Shown here piece by piece: positions 34,188 to 46,285 of a stretch of DNA of 64,000 bases; position 1 is the stretch's first letter; each line of letters starts with the position of its first letter. Location of the stretch: contig JAANBB010000156.1 of the NCBI GenBank assembly GCA_014621425.1, positions 16,596-80,595 on the forward strand, in the 5' to 3' direction. The stretch is from Cylindrodendrum hubeiense (lineage: Eukaryota; Ascomycota; Sordariomycetes; Hypocreales; Nectriaceae). Both the position numbers and the translations under genes were made by a program. The notes beneath the pieces were generated by a model that was not told where the DNA came from, ran no database searches, and saw only the letters and a list, made by a program, of their open reading frames with translations.

Positions 34188-36147
34188 CTATGCTAGAAAG
34201 TCACCCACACTCCTCCCGTCTGTTGTGCTCAAAGCGTCTATGAATCCCCTGAATCCTCTGAACAAGCTCACCGCCCTGTGCTGATCAAGAAGGACTGATT
34301 GGTAAAACATTGATACTTGGAAATTGTCACGTTGCTGCGTGATCGACAACAAGGCCGCCCAATGGCCCTTCATGTCATACATCTCCAGGTCTGGCCTCGG
34401 GAGTATCTTGGTTATGTCTGTCCCGACATTTCCCGACAAACAACCATCCCTCATTCCGTGCAACTCGGACCTGAGGTTGACAAAGGACTGAACCCACTGT
34501 CGCCCGTCTGCACTAGGGAACACGCCGGGTGCGAACTTTTGTTCCCACTCGCCTGTGGTAGTGAGTTCGTCCTGGACTCGCTGTAGCAGCGCCGCCGCCG
34601 GCTCTTCGCCGCTCTGGACGGAAATCCGGAACGGTACCCCGTTCACGAGGGGCCCCATGATGCGCCTCAGGTCTGCAAACGAGTTGGAAGACCTGCCGTG
34701 GCGGCAGAGCCCAAAGGTGATGTCACAAAGCCCGGAGAGCTTTGCCAGGGCCATTGTCCACGCTGCGAGGATAACCTGCGTCGGGTTTTTGGTGGCGCCG
34801 CTGTTTGTCTTGCCGCGGGCGAGGAGGACAGGGATCGTGTCCATTACAGCACCGTCGAACTCGCCGTCGACCACAGCCTGTTCGAGTGGATAGATGTTGG
34901 CCATGTTTGCGCCGCGAAGATAGTCGTCCCAGGACCGGGAGGGGTCTTCGTCGAGGGCCGTGGTATGGAGATGCGTGACAAAGTCTCCAAACCAGGGGCG
35001 TTCGATGTTCTCTGTGCGCGCGTAGTCGGAAGGCGATTTTAGGATCTGCAGTATCTCTTTGCCTATAAGGAAACGCGAGAAGGCGTCGCAGTGAGTGTGG
35101 TGCATGCAGATCGCAAAGAAGCTTCGTCCTTCATGGGTAGCGTCTCCGAGGATAAGAGCGTATTGCACCGCTGATGTGCCCAGCTGAAATTTCTGGGCCA
35201 TGATACCTTCGAGGTAGGGTTTCAATTCGGAAGGGTAGGACCACGATGTTGTGCTCTTGGAAAGCAGGACCTGGGCGAACTCTTGCTCGCCCAAGTCGAC
35301 GATGGTAGTGCGAAAGATGGGATTCTTGGTTTCTAGGAGTCGAGTGAGGTGTCTCAACCCCCGCTTCAGATCCGGACCTTCCACCTCGAAGACATAGTTT
35401 ATGAGGCTAATGTCGCCCCGCAGTCCTAGCTGTAGGAAGAAGTCTGGTGACGCGAGGATCGTTAGCGAAAGCATTTGTCTGTTAGATTCTGGAGGTCGCC
35501 TTTCCAGATATGCATAATTCGTCATGTATATGCGGCCAGGATAGGCTTACCTTGGACAGAACTGATCGGTGCCGTCCGCAAGACGTCACGCGTGTCAATG
35601 TGTGTTTTCTCTAGAGCTAAATCAAGAGGATGGGTGCCAAGTCTGCTGCTGTCCCCTGCGGCCTTTGTTGTCACGGGTGACGGCCTTTGCCTACCACCCT
35701 CGTTTCCATTGACACCATTAGTATAATTTGGAGACCCATTGATGTTCTTCCATAAACTGTTGATGGTTCCGGCTACAGGGCGCTCAAATCATCTTCATTA
35801 GCGACGTCCAGCCACAAAGGGGAGACGGAGGATTGTTTTCGCGTGGACTCCTTACTCCTCAGGAAAGTTCCCAGGTCAATGTCGGCAGCATACGACGCAA
35901 CTTCACCAAGAAACTGGATGGCTTTTACCTATGGTTAAGTGAGCAGATGCGCTAGTCTTTGGGATGCCTTCTGAATTACCGAGTCCCCTCCCACTTCAAC
36001 AATCGGCTAGTTAGCTTACTTCAGCTGCGGCGAGGTTGGATATCAAGAGTACGTACAGTCTATAAAATTGTCATTGTCACCAATCTCGCTGGGCCCAATA
36101 CCAAGGACATCTGCCCATGTTTGCCGTAGTGTCTCCATTGATGCCAT
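34188..36147 (-). CDS. FUM14: FUM14-like carrier-condensation (PCP-C) ester synthase
   Basis: A free-standing two-domain NRPS piece that in fumonisin making esterifies the backbone hydroxyls with the tricarboxylic acid carried on its own carrier domain. Five exons fit: 36147-36057, 35993-35980 (only 14 nt), 35928-35856, 35772-35551 and 35488-34188, total 566 residues, near the 553 I recall for Fum14. The N-terminal carrier domain has the phosphopantetheine site FIDLGGDSVKAIQFLGE, assembled across the micro-exon (residues about 29-45). The condensation domain has the active-site motif MHHTHCDAFSR (HHxxxD). The large last exon alone reads as a lone condensation domain, so the carrier part is easily missed. 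It diverges from the PKS across about 890 bp. Confidence 0.9.
35980..35993 (-). other. 14-nt micro-exon of the FUM14-like gene
   Basis: Between acceptor GAAG and donor GTAATT; it encodes the LGGDS of the carrier-domain phosphopantetheine site. Without it the carrier domain cannot be read in one frame. Confidence 0.65.
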
Positions 36148-37033
36148 CGGATTAATCAGTGTTGAAAGTCTAGTAAGATGATAGGATTAAAAGACAAAAA
36201 TGGTGCCTCCTAACATTTCAACTGTGCAAGCTTCTATAATATGGGGCTGTAATTAAACGTTCTGTGGTATGTATGTGTGCCAGGACATTGCTAAAAGTAA
36301 GGTTATGGGGAACAGGACTTGCCGATCTTTCCGTCGGATATACTTTACGGAGGTGTGGCTCGGAACGGCTATACGGCGGCAAGACTTGGACGCATCTCAG
36401 TTCGGTAACGAAGCCCACTAGGAGGCTACACGGATACCCGAGTGAGCAATTGAACAGGGGATAATCTAACGACTTCCAACCGGAGCAGCCAGCCGTGCAT
36501 TCTCGGTTACTCAGGTCTGGTCACAGCGGAACCAAAGGCGGAAGTGCGACCCTTGTGTTGTGTCTGGATGCCGGATAACAGCTGCCATTGCTGTTCCCAT
36601 CGAGACCCCGCCTCATACTCCAAGTTGCGAAGACTCTGGAAGAGTGTGGATTGGTTCCTTAGCCTGTCCAACTCTGGTCGTCTGGAAGCCTGGCCTTCCG
36701 ACGTATCGGGGGAGTGCGTGTCAGCAAGATGACAGGATCTCATCAAGGTTCGAGATGCATTTCCGGCCAGACACTATTGGATACTGGGTAGCTGGCTAAC
36801 CATCCAAACCGGTATTGTCCATTTCCGTCACAAAGGCCTTGAATGTTACCACTACGTGGGTCATCGTGCCGTTCCATGGCTCCCCCAGCTGAATATTAAA
36901 TATATATATAAAAGTAGCAACAGACCAGCTCGAATGCGGCAGAACTCATATCAGACCATATGCGACGACAGTGAAACACTTGCCCTACAACACTCATCCC
37001 AAGTTGCTGCGCTACCCCTCCTAAATCTCGAAG
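36148..37033. promoter_or_regulatory. Divergent FUM14-like/FUM1-like promoter with three CGGATA sites
   Basis: CGGATA occurs at 36335-36340, 36432-36437 and 36572-36577, the densest set in the window together with the FUM19/FUM15 promoter. A TA-rich run (ATATATATA) at about 36900-36908 precedes the PKS start by about 130 bp. No gene is seen. Confidence 0.55.
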
Positions 37034-40000
37034 ATGTTGATCTCCGAAACCCCCAACGGTGTCTCTGCGAGGCCTGCAGCCCCTGCCTCTGACGCGAACG
37101 GCAATGGGGCACCCAACACCCTCTGCAATGGCCAAAACTCTCCTCTGCCTATCGCCATTGTTGGCATGGGCATGAGGCTGCCTGGGGCTATCCACACCGC
37201 GGACGATCTCTGGAAGACGCTTGCAGAGAAACGCTCGACTCGATGCGAGATTCCGGCAACCCGATTTTCTGTCGATGGTTTCCACAGTCCTTCCAGCAAA
37301 CCCGGCTCTGTTGCTATGCGCCACGGACACTTCCTAGCCGACTCGGATGATCTCCGTCATCTGGACACGTCTTTCTTTTCCATGGGCATTACGGAAGTAA
37401 ACGACATCGACCCGCAGCAGAGAATGCTGCTAGAAGTGGTATACGAGTGTATGCAGTCGTCTGGCCAGGTCAATTGGCAGGGTGGCAACATTGGCTGCTA
37501 TGTTGGCGTCTGGGGAGAGGTAGGCTAAATTGGCCTGTAATGTGCCAGCGGTTCCTTTTTAACCACAAAGACTGACAGATGTTCCAATCAGGACTGGATT
37601 GACCTCCACGCAAAGGATACGTACGACTACGGCACATATCGAGTGTCTGGTGGCCATGACTTCGCCATCTCGAACCGCATCAGCTACGAGTATGATCTGA
37701 GGGGCCCATCGTTTACCATCAAGGCCGGCTGTTCATCCTCCCTGATTGCTCTCCATGAAGCGGTGCGAGCCCTCAGGGCCGGCGACTGCGACGGCGCCAT
37801 CGTTGCAGGCACCAACCTTGTATTCTCGCCGACCATGTCGATGGCTATGACCGAACAAGGCGTCCTGTCACCGGATGCCTCCTGTAAGACCTTCGACGCC
37901 GCTGCCAACGGCTACGCTCGAGGTGAAGCCATCAATGCCATCTTTCTTAAACCGGTAAGCGCCGCCCTCAAAGATAGGGACCCCGTCCGCGCTGTTGTCA
38001 GGGGTACCTCTACCAACTCAGATGGCAAAACACCAGGCATGTCAATGCCCAGCTCCGAGAGTCATGAAGCCCTCATACGTAGGGCGTATGAGGAAGCCGG
38101 CCTGGACCCTATCGAGACAGTCTTTATCGAGGCCCATGGAACTGGGACGCCTGTAGGAGATCCGCTTGAGGCAACAGCTATTGCACGCGTATTCGGTGGC
38201 AGAAAGGACCGTTCGTGTTATATTGGAAGCGTCAAGCCCAACCTCGGCCATAGCGAAGGCGCCTCTGGAGTGTCCTCCGTTATGAAAGCTGTGCTGGCCC
38301 TAGAGCACCGGGAGATCCCTCCTAATATTAACTTCTCGACCCCGAACCCCAAAATCCCGTTCGAGGAGGCGAATATGCGCGTCCCTCGGGATCTCCTCCC
38401 CTGGCCTAAGAATCAGCCCCTCAGGGTCAGCGTCAACTCGTTCGGCATTGGAGGAGCAAACGCTCATTGCATCCTCGAGAGCCTAGAGCAGTACCTCAGC
38501 AATGGTGCCGTCCTAGATTATGTCCGAACTCCGCTCCCGGACTGTGATGGAACAAGGAACCACGACAATGGCACGAATTTGCAGAATTGTGTCAACAGTA
38601 CGAACGGTACGAGCGGCATCCAGGTTACCAACGGGACCATGAAGCCCCTTCCGAGCGACTCGTTCCAGGTACATGCACCCAGCGATACCAATGGCAATAT
38701 CCGTCATCCAAGAAAGGCCCTGTACGTCCTCTCCGCTGCCAACGCGGTATCCCTGAGGCAGAACGTAGTGGCATATGAAAAATACCACCAAGACCATCCG
38801 GGGAAAGCCTCAGATATCTCCTACACTCTGTGCAACCGAAGGGAGCACCTGGCAAACCGCGCATTCAGTGTTGCCTCTACACAACCCTCAGAGGGCGCAA
38901 CCCCACCTGCCCTCGAGTTCTCCCCGTTGGCCAAGGCAACCAACACCACACCTGGAGTTAATATGATGTTTACTGGCCAGGGTGCCCAATGGGCTGGAAT
39001 GGCCAAGCAGCTTATGGAGGATTACGCCCCATTCCGCAACACTATTGCCGGCCTTGGACGGACCCTATCCCGGCTTGAACACCCGCCGGCCTGGGACCTT
39101 GCGGAGGAGCTCAGCAAACCGGAAGGACTAAGCAACGTGGGCCGCCCAGAGTTCTCCCAGCCACTCGTCTGCGCTGTTCAGGTAGCTTTGGTAGACCTGC
39201 TGAAGACCTGGGGGGTTGTCCCAGCTGCGGTGGTCGGTCACTCGAGCGGCGAGATGGCTGCCGCATACGCAGCTGGGGCAATTACCGCCGCTGAGGCTAT
39301 AACTATTGCGTACTACCGTGGGTTCGTAAACAAGAGCTATATGCGTTCTGGCGGGATGGCAGCCATTGGCCTTAGCCCCCAGCAGGTCCGCCCACACCTG
39401 GCCAAAGGAGTGGTTATTGCGTGCGAGAATAGCCCTGAGAGCGTAACACTCTCGGGAGACAAGCATGTTCTCCAGCAAGTGTGCAGCAAGATTCGCCAGG
39501 AAGAGCCAGATTGCCTCGTCAGCCAACTGAAGGTTGAGGTGGCATATCACTCCCGTAAGTCCGGCGTGTTTTGGTCAAGTCATCCCCACCATCTCGTACA
39601 TGATGGAGATCTAACATGAGAACCCCGTTCTAGATCACATGCGGGACCTCGGAGGTTCCTTCGAATCCCTGCTAGAGGCCAAACTTCGCAGCAAGGCCCC
39701 AGTCGTTCCCTTTTTCTCCAGTGTTAGGGTCAAGCAGCTTCAGGAGCCGGGATGCCTCGACGCTGCGTACTGGCGCGAAAATCTCGAAAGCCCCGTACGC
39801 TTCACCGGAGCCGTAAAGCTTTTGCTCGATGCGCAGCCATCCTCTTCCAAGCAGGTCTTTGTCGAGATCGGCCCGCATAGTGCCTTGGCAGGACCGTTGC
39901 GCCAGATCTTCAAGGCTCACGGTAAGGGCCAGCAAACATATGCATCGGCCATGATACGCGGGCAAGACTGCGTCGACTCAGCGCTTAAGCTGGCCGGAGA

Positions 40001-43000
40001 GCTGTTCCTACTTGGGGCGTCGATAGACTTGTCCCGCATTGCTCCTGCGGGAAACGTGGTAACCAACTTGCCGCCGTACTCGTGGAACCACGACAAGGAG
40101 TTCTGGGCCGAGAGCTGGGTGACTAGAGACTGGAGGCTGCGGAAGTTTCCCCATCACGAGCTGCTGGGGTCGAGGACTCTGGAGAGCGGCAGTCTGCAGC
40201 CCGAGTGGCGCAACGTGATCCGGCTCCAGGACGTCCACTGGCTTCGCGACCATCAGGTTCTCAAAGACGTTGTCTTTCCGTGCGCTGGGTACGTTGCCAT
40301 GGCCGTCGAGGCTGTCCGTCAGGCGGCGGGGGCCCCTGAAGATGAAGGCTTCACACTCAGACACGTCGCCATCCACGCCGGCTTGGTGGTCCCGGAAACC
40401 AAACCGGTCCAAATTCTGACCAGTCTACGGCCTGTGCGACTGACCAACACGCTCAGCTCGGCTTGGTGGGAGTTCAGCATTGTGTCCTACAACGGCACTA
40501 CGTGGATTAAGCATTGCGACGGCCAGGCAAGGCCAGGGCGCCATTCGCATCAGACCAAGGCGGTGCTGTCCCCGCAGGGCGCATCCGGAGATGCCACCGG
40601 CCACGAGTATTCCCGTCTCGTGGAGAACTTGTACCCCGAGCTTCAGAGACTTGGACTGAACTATGGACCTTGCTTCCGTGGCCTTGACAATGTGGCCTGC
40701 CAGACCAAGGACAGAAAGGCCGCTGCAACGCTGCGCGAGACGAGTATATCTGAGTCGACGTACGCGATACACCCCACTACCATCGACCACTGTCTTCAGC
40801 TATTCCTCCCGGCCAGCTGCGGCGGCGTCTTTTACCGCGCTGAGAAGCTGTGCGTGCCGACAGCCGTGGGAGAGTTGTACCTTGCGGGAGGCAGATCTAG
40901 GGATTGCGACGGCGCTCTCGTCAAGGCCTCGGCCATCACAAGCTCCGGAGGCGCCATCTCCGGGACCGCGACGGTTGTCTGTAAGGACGATGGCGCTACG
41001 CTGCTCTCGCTGGAGGGCGGCAAGTTCTCTCCGCTGGAGACGGACCTTGGAGGCGAGGACGACTCAGACCTGGTCGCAGGCGGCCGCCTCGAATGGAAGC
41101 CCGACCTGGACCTCGCGGAACCGGCCAGCCTGGTCCGCCCGAGTCCCTCCTCCCTGCATGACGGGCCTGAGCTTGACCTGGTCGAGCGCTTGACGCTACT
41201 TGCCATGCTGGAGATCCAAGAGCGCACTGCTGATATCGTCACGCCGGCGGATGGGGCCCTCGAGCACATACACAGATTCCGGGCCTGGATTGCGGCCCAG
41301 ATTTCGCAGGCGGAAAAGGGGACATATCACGGACTTGCGCCGGCCGCCAGAGAGACGACGTCCCTCGAACGCGACGTGCAGATTACACTCATGGCTGAAC
41401 TGCGTCACCAGGTCTTACAGTCGGGGGCTGCGAGCGCCGCCATCCTCATAGGCCGCATCATCGACCGGTGCGAGGACATCGTGCAGGGGCGGATCGACGG
41501 TATCGAGGTGCTTCAAGCCGAGGGTGGCCTGACAAACTACTACAACTACGTCGAGTCACGTACCGACTCGGTCGACTTCTTCACCACCGCCGGCCACACA
41601 CGACCGACGCTTCGCGTCCTCGAGATCGGCGCCGGCACCGGTGGCGGCACTGAAGTGGTGCTCCGGGGTCTGACCAACGGCGGCGGCGCCGAGCGCTTGT
41701 ATTCGACCTACGTCTATACGGACATCTCAGCCGGCTTCTTTGTGGCTGCTCGCGAACGCTTCAAGGAATACCGCGGCGTGGATTACAAGGTCCTGGACAT
41801 TACCAAAGACCCCGTTCAGCAGGGCTTTGAGGAGGCGTCGTTTGACCTCATCATCGCCGGCAATGTCATCCACGCGACGCCGTCCCTCCATGAGACTCTG
41901 ACAAACGTCCGCAGGCTGCTCGCCCCTGACGGTTATCTATTCCTTCAGGAGCTTTCCCCCAAGATGCGAATGGTCAACTTGTAAGCCGGATCCCTTCCCC
42001 GCCCTTGCCCACCCGCACACAACCCGTACAGTCGCTAACGCAGGAATCGCTTATAGGATAATGGGCATCTTGCCCGGATGGTGGCTTGGAGCAGCAGAGG
42101 GCCGGACCAACGAACCATACCTCGCGCCTCGGCAGTGGGACAACGTCCTCAAGGAGGCAGGGTTTTCCGGCGTCAAATCGGCTATATACGACGCGCCGTA
42201 CCCTTACCACCTCAATGCAAACATCATCTCACAGCCTGCCGCTTGCCCAAGCGCACACCGTCCTCGTATCACCCTGTTGCATCGTCCCGGTGAAGAGGCC
42301 TCTCCCATTGCTGCGCGGATGCGCTCTGTTCTTAACGACGGCGGCTTCCATGCTGACTTTGCCAGCCTGCAGCAGCATCAGCAGGTCGCCTCCGGCGGCC
42401 ACGACATCATCGTCTCGTTGCTTGAGCTTGAGACGCCCTTTTTTGAAAGCATATCAGGGTCCGATCTAATAGCCTTCCAACGCATGGTTTCCGGCTTAGG
42501 CAGCACCCAGATGCTTTGGATCGCCCGTCCGGCCCAGGAAGGCGTCGGTGCCTCCGATAGCCCTGGCTTTGGCCTATCGTTGGGGCTTGCCCGCACGCTG
42601 CGCTCGGAGCAATCCGTCGCCATAACGACGTTGGAAATAGACTGCTTCAACAGCACAGCGTTCGCTGCCGTTGTTAGTGTCCTAAAGAAGCTCCTGCCTG
42701 TGAAGGCTGACGCGGGCACTTCCTCCACGATTGCGTCGGCCCTGGATCCAGATCGTGAGTTTGTGCTCCAACATGGCGTTGTCAAGGTTGCCAGGTACCA
42801 CCCGGTGTCTTTGTCGCAACAGATGGCGGCGGCGTCGCCCGAGCCCCAGGCCGTGACGCTCGAGATTCGTCGTACGGGCCTACTACAGACTCTGGGATGG
42901 GTGCCATGGCCGACGCGGAAGCCAGCACATGACGAGATCGTGGTCGAGCCGAGGTGCGCAGGGTTGAATTTCAGGGTAAGTGACCGTTATTTTATTTCTT

Positions 43001-45305
43001 GGGATGCGTCTGGCCCGGACAATCACATCCGTTCTACCCCAGTCTACAGACCTTTCTCACCTTGAAACACTGCTAATGCTGGCTGGCTACGCACAGGACG
43101 TGCTCCTCTGTATGGGCATCGTAGAAGCCACTGATGTTGGTATCGGCCTCGAAGGCGCCGGCGTCGTCACCGAGGTGGGAGCCGGCGTGGTTGACCTTCA
43201 GCCGGGAGACCGCGTTTTCTACCTAGCTGACAACTGCTTCTCGACTCAAATAACGATATCGGCCCAGCGGTGCGCCAAGATCCCGGCATCGCTCCCATGG
43301 GAGCAAGCCGCCACTATGCCCTGTGTCTATGCCACTGTCATTCATTCCCTCCTGGACATTGGACAGCTGCAGTCTGGCCAGACAATCCTGATTCACTCCG
43401 CATGTGGCGGCATTGGAATTGCGGCTCTGAATGTCTGCAGCAACATTGAAGGATTAAAGGTGAGACAATACGGAGTGCCCCGAGACTTGAACTATTGGAC
43501 GCTAACGTGGAGCCCCTGCTAGGTCTATGTCACAGTTGGAAATGAAGAAAAGGTTAAGTACTTGATGGATACCTTCGGCCTCCCTCGTGAAAACATCTTC
43601 AACTCGCGCGACACGTCATTCCTTCACGACGTGCAAGCTGTGACTGGTGGCCGTGGTGTTGACTTGGTCCTCAATAGCCTCTCCGGGGAGCTACTGCACG
43701 CATCATGGCAGTGCGTGGCGCCATACGGGAAGATGCTCGAGATCGGCAAGCGGGACTTCATCGGCAAGGCTCGGTTGGACATGGACCTTTTCGAAGCTAA
43801 CAGGAGCTTCATCGGTATTGACCTAGCCAGATTTGACTCGGCAAGATGCCAGAGGTAAGTTGCATACATCCAGTCCAGAACCGCGGAACCCACGCTAACC
43901 ATGGGGCTGGGTGTACAGACTGCTCCAGCGAACGTCGGACATGCTACAATCCGGTAAGATTCAGCCAATCGACCCTATCAAGGTGTTCGACGCGGCCGAC
44001 ATTGAGGCCAGCTTCCGCTATATGCAAAAAGGAACGCACCTTGGCAAGATCGTGGTGGCTATCCCCGAGAACGCCCGCAGCCTCCCAGTCTCCCTCAAGC
44101 CGCCACAAACTGAACTTAACCCGTCAGCCACCTACCTTCTCGTGGGTGGCCTGGGCGGTTTAGGACGCGCAGTAGCCACCTGGATGGTGGAGAGGGGCGC
44201 CCGCCATCTTCTCTTCTTCTCGCGTTCGGCCGGCCAGAGCCCTCGAGACCAAGCCTTCTTTCAGGAGCTGCAATCCCAGGGTTGCACGGCGCAGGCGGTC
44301 CGGGGCAGCGTGACGGACAGGGCCGATGTGGAGCGAGTCATGGCTTCCGCCCCGGCTGACAATCCCATCAATGGTGTCCTGCAGATGTCCATGGTGCTCC
44401 GCGACAAGCCCTTTGCCGATATGGATTTGGCAGATTGGAACACGGCTGTGAAGCCAAAGGTCCAGGGCACCTGGAATTTGCATCTAGCCGCGCCAAAGGA
44501 CCTTGACTTCTTCTTCGCCACGGGCTCAATCAGTGGATCCTTTGGCACTCCCGGCCAGGCAAACTATGCCGCTGGCAACACGTATCTTACAGCCTTGTTC
44601 CAGCACCGCCGAGCACTCAATCTACCCGCTTCGATTTTGCATATTGGCCTCGTCGAGGACATTGGGTACCTAGCCCAGAATCCCGTCCGGGCTGAGGCGC
44701 TGCGCGCAGCCGGCGGCTTCTTCTTGCGCACGCGGCAGCTGCTCGAGGGATTGAACTGGGCTTTGGCGTCAAGTCGGCCCGAGGGACTCGACTGCCAACT
44801 TACCATAGGCCTGCGTTGTGAGAAACAGCTGTCAGATTCGGCCAACCGCGTCATATGGAAGACGGATGCCCGTATGGGACTGTATCATAACCGGGAGGTG
44901 TCCAGCGGCACAGCCGGCGCCGGTGCCGACGGGGATGGCGCCGAGGCGCTTCGTCTCTTCATTGCCTCAGTCGAGGCGGAGCAAGGCCTCCTTGAGGCCC
45001 CTGCTTCTCTGGAATTCGTGACTAATGAGATCGGGGCTCGTGTGTACTTATTCATGCTGCGGCCAGCCGAAGAGATGGATCCGGCGGCGTCGCTGACATC
45101 GCTGGGAGTCGACTCGCTGGTGACCATTGAGATCCGCAACTGGATTAAGCGGAATTTTGGTGGCGTCGAGCTTAGCACTCTGGAGATTCTCAACTCTGGT
45201 ACTATTGAGGGCCTGGGGCGATTAACCGTGGACGCCTTGAAGGCCCGGTTCGCAGCGGCTGGAACGACGGAAGGGGATGCATATCTAGATATGAAGGCTC
45301 CATAA
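37034..45305 (+). CDS. FUM1: FUM1-like highly reducing polyketide synthase (KS-AT-DH-CMeT-ER-KR-ACP)
   Basis: Builds the methylated linear C18 chain of the fumonisin backbone. Seven exons: 37034-37519, 37592-39554, 39634-41980, 42057-42975, 43097-43459, 43523-43854 and 43919-45305, all in phase, 2598 residues (Fum1 is about 2590). KS: Cys in [11 protein letters not shown] (about 208), EAHGTGT and [22 protein letters not shown] (about 710). [16 protein letters not shown] (about 1020) and [11 protein letters not shown]. CMe[12 protein letters not shown] (about 1480), intact SAM site. [11 protein letters not shown] followed by [26 protein letters not shown] (about 2210). [16 protein letters not shown] (about 2533). 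There is no thioesterase or reductase release domain, in keeping with release by the FUM8-like enzyme. In the DH motif HxxxGxxxxP the Gly is Lys. Codon use and introns are like its neighbours. Confidence 0.95.
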
Positions 45306-46285
45306 ACCCGTTCATTTCAGTTATATTAGCCTAAAATAGAATAAAGATATAAAATGAAATTAATTACCAGTCTCTTTTTTGGATTTATTTATATTAATTA
45401 TACAAGTATATATATTCATTCCAATTATCTATATTTTCTACGTTATTAGTATTATATAAGTTATTTATTAATATACATATTAATATACAGTTCTAAATAG
45501 ATATTATAATAATAGAAGATATACAATATCAAAATAATCTAACCACAGTTAATATTAGTACGTAATATAACCTTTCAATATATTAAAGATAGCATTCCGA
45601 ACTGAAACCTAACAAATATCTAAACTTCGCCGATAGTTATATCCATAGCTGAAGGGGGAGGCAAATCCCTCAGTGTTGTTTGAGTTAACCGAGTTATGAC
45701 AGTACTACTACACTAAACCTCGGATATGGATCCGTCTTGGTGCGATGCTGCTACGTACGTAATTCCGGCGAATGCATCAGTACTACATAGTATTGCTACA
45801 TATTATTAGTATAGTACAGTTTACGCCAGCTATCACCTTAGTTAGCGTCTGTTTAAATTTGAATCAATCGAGTACGGAGCGTTTGTTATATACTGTTGGC
45901 CGATGTACGAGGTACGTTGGGGCAATCGCAAGTCCATCGGTGTTCCGCGTGTTACTCCGCCGAAGGTCGCAATTATAGTCGAACGTTGCTCATGAGGCCC
46001 GCTAAGAATCGATGTGGCTCTTGAAGCGGAATGTCTCCTAATCTTTGGCGTGACAATATGAAATATACCACCCGAGAAAGCCTATTCAGAGTAGGCGCGC
46101 CCTCCAAAAGTAATACTCCTCAACACCTTTATTGCTAACCTACTGTCTCTTCTGGTACTGGATGTAATACTAAATGTGTGTCTCTATTGTTTATAAATAC
46201 TGTATTGCTTTGATTTATCTGATGATATCGAGTAAAGCTAAAACGAATACTCCTCAACACATACCAGTCTTATTATACAGGGCCA
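45306..46285. other. Convergent intergenic region, AT-rich with repeat remnants
   Basis: 45330-45620 is strongly AT-rich. About 45680-45705 (GTTTGAGTTAACCGAGTTATGACAGTA) is a diverged copy of a segment near 32160. TAATACTCCTCAACAC-like words occur at 46111-46125 and 46246-46260, a 14-15 bp direct repeat 135 bp apart. One CGGATA lies at 45721-45726, not next to any start codon. No gene is seen. Confidence 0.45.

Noticed and set aside
35773..35855. Apparent frameshift between carrier and linker of the FUM14-like gene
   Set aside because: An 83-nt intron with GTAAGG donor and CTGTAG acceptor restores the frame.
45721..45726. CGGATA downstream of the PKS gene
   Set aside because: Not upstream of any start codon; one such hit per 2 kb is expected by chance.
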